Of a stretch of DNA of 6,170 nucleotides, positions 5,455-6,170 are shown one piece after another; the stretch's first letter is position 1, and each line of letters starts with the position of its first letter. Where the stretch lies: positions 1-6,170 of the forward strand of contig CAZIAH010000167.1 of the NCBI GenBank assembly GCA_964537715.1, in the 5' to 3' direction. Under the pieces are notes generated by a model. It saw nothing but the letters and a program-made list of their open reading frames with translations. It was not told the origin of the DNA and ran no database searches. Source of the stretch: CAZTZL01 sp964537715 (lineage in GTDB: Bacteria > Zhuqueibacterota > QNDG01 > DSAB01). A program made the position numbers and the translations under genes.

Positions 5455-6170
5455 ATGTTAAGGCAGTTAGAAAATTTATATTCCATCAATGTTTCACGTC
5501 TTGAGAGATCTGTCATTCGGGAACTGCTCAAATTGACGCAAAAACCGGAAATTATTTCGTTCGCCGGGGGATTGCCCTCTCCGGAGACTTTTCCTGTATC
5601 CGAAATCGCAAATCTGATCAAAGATGTGGTTACTGAAGACGGACTCGGGGCATTGCAGTATGGGCCTACTGAAGGAGATCCTCGTCTGATTGATGAAATT
5701 ATGAAATTTTTAAAAGACGACGGGATTCGATTTAAATCAGAGAATATTCTGATTACCAGTGCATCGCAGCAGGCACTGGATCTTGTCGGGAAAGTGTTCC
5801 TGAATCGAAACAATCCGGTTATTGTGGGAAGACCTTCCTATATCGGGGCATTGAGTGCTTTTAGGAGTTATTCGGCCAAATTTGTCGGCGTGGATCTGGA
5901 CGATGAAGGCATGCAGATCGATTTATTGCGAAAAAAATTGTATCAGATGCGGCTTGAGGCGGATCTGCCCAAGTTCATTTATGTCGTACCGGATTTTCAG
6001 AATCCGGCGGGTGTGACGTTAAGTTTGAGTCGGAGAAAAACACTGTTGGAACTGGCCAGAGAATATCAGATACTGATTGTCGAAGACACACCTTATCGGT
6101 CTCTTCGCTATGTAGGGGATCATCTTCCTTCGCTTTACCAGTTGGATAACGGTGAAGGGTACGTTGTTTC
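5455..6170 (+). CDS. PLP-dependent class I/II aminotransferase, 2-aminoadipate transaminase/MocR-like (3' part outside window)
   Basis: The frame is open from ATG 5455 to the window edge, giving 238 complete codons of a protein that is probably about 400 residues. It is a fold-type I PLP enzyme. Visible motifs in order: ISFAGGLPSPETFP (34-47), LQYGPTEGDPRL (67-78), ITSASQQALDL (100-110, phosphate-binding turn), PSYIGALSAF (127-136, Tyr129 stacking on PLP), PDFQNPAGVTLS (179-190, Asn183 near the PLP O3') and VEDTPYRSLRY (209-219, Asp211 pairing with the pyridine nitrogen, Tyr214). The Schiff-base lysine would lie beyond the edge. This pattern fits the LysN/2-aminoadipate and aromatic/branched-chain aminotransferase group. 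The absence of an N-terminal GntR helix-turn-helix shows it is an enzyme, not a MocR regulator. Substrate cannot be decided. The ribosome site GGAG (5444-5447) sits 7 bases before the start. No clear promoter was found in the 95 bases after the terminator. Confidence 0.92.
   Translation, partial: MLRQLENLYSINVSRLERSVIRELLKLTQKPEIISFAGGLPSPETFPVSEIANLIKDVVTEDGLGALQYGPTEGDPRLIDEIMKFLKDDGIRFKSENILITSASQQALDLVGKVFLNRNNPVIVGRPSYIGALSAFRSYSAKFVGVDLDDEGMQIDLLRKKLYQMRLEADLPKFIYVVPDFQNPAGVTLSLSRRKTLLELAREYQILIVEDTPYRSLRYVGDHLPSLYQLDNGEGYVV

Noticed and set aside
5331..5813. Open frame of 160 codons on the - strand
   Set aside because: It runs through the protease terminator and is antisense to the clear aminotransferase gene.

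Overview
The window comes from a bacterium of moderate GC content. All genes that can be supported lie on the + strand. The lineage cannot be fixed from this sequence alone. A Gram-negative (diderm) organism of the FCB/Bacteroidota-like grouping is my best guess, at low confidence. It rests on the general look of GroES, GroEL and NAD kinase, on a lipoprotein with a Gly-X-Y collagen-like stub after its lipobox, and on the AT-rich intergenic DNA with palindromic repeats.

Layout: (1) 1-114 is the 3' end of an unrecognised gene with a lysine-rich C-terminus. (2) 149-1018 is NAD kinase (nadK), probably co-transcribed with the gene before it. (3) 1019-1637 is a long AT-rich intergenic stretch. Its first 500 bases hold several inverted repeats, a GC-rich double-hairpin repeat and short degenerate AT-rich motifs, but no recognisable gene. 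Its last part is the heat-shock control region: a sigma-70-type promoter followed by a perfect CIRCE operator. (4) 1638-3609 is the groES-groEL chaperonin operon, closed by a strong intrinsic terminator. (5) 3797-5275 is a separately promoted gene for a predicted lipid-anchored trypsin/V8-like serine protease with a C-terminal beta-rich domain, also closed by a strong intrinsic terminator. (6) 5455 to the window end is the first 238 codons of a PLP-dependent class I/II aminotransferase of the 2-aminoadipate transaminase/MocR-like type.

How the parts work together: groES and groEL form one HrcA-type, CIRCE-controlled unit for protein folding. NAD kinase (NADP supply) and the aminotransferase are ordinary metabolic genes with no visible link to it. 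The protease is a cell-envelope protein with its own near-consensus promoter. Its place after groEL may be chance or may reflect a protein-quality-control theme; the sequence does not settle this. I found no CRISPR array, tRNA, rRNA, transposase or phage gene, and no convincing new multi-gene system. The parts most worth a second look are the protease's domain architecture, the repeat-rich intergenic region and the symmetric CIRCE variant.
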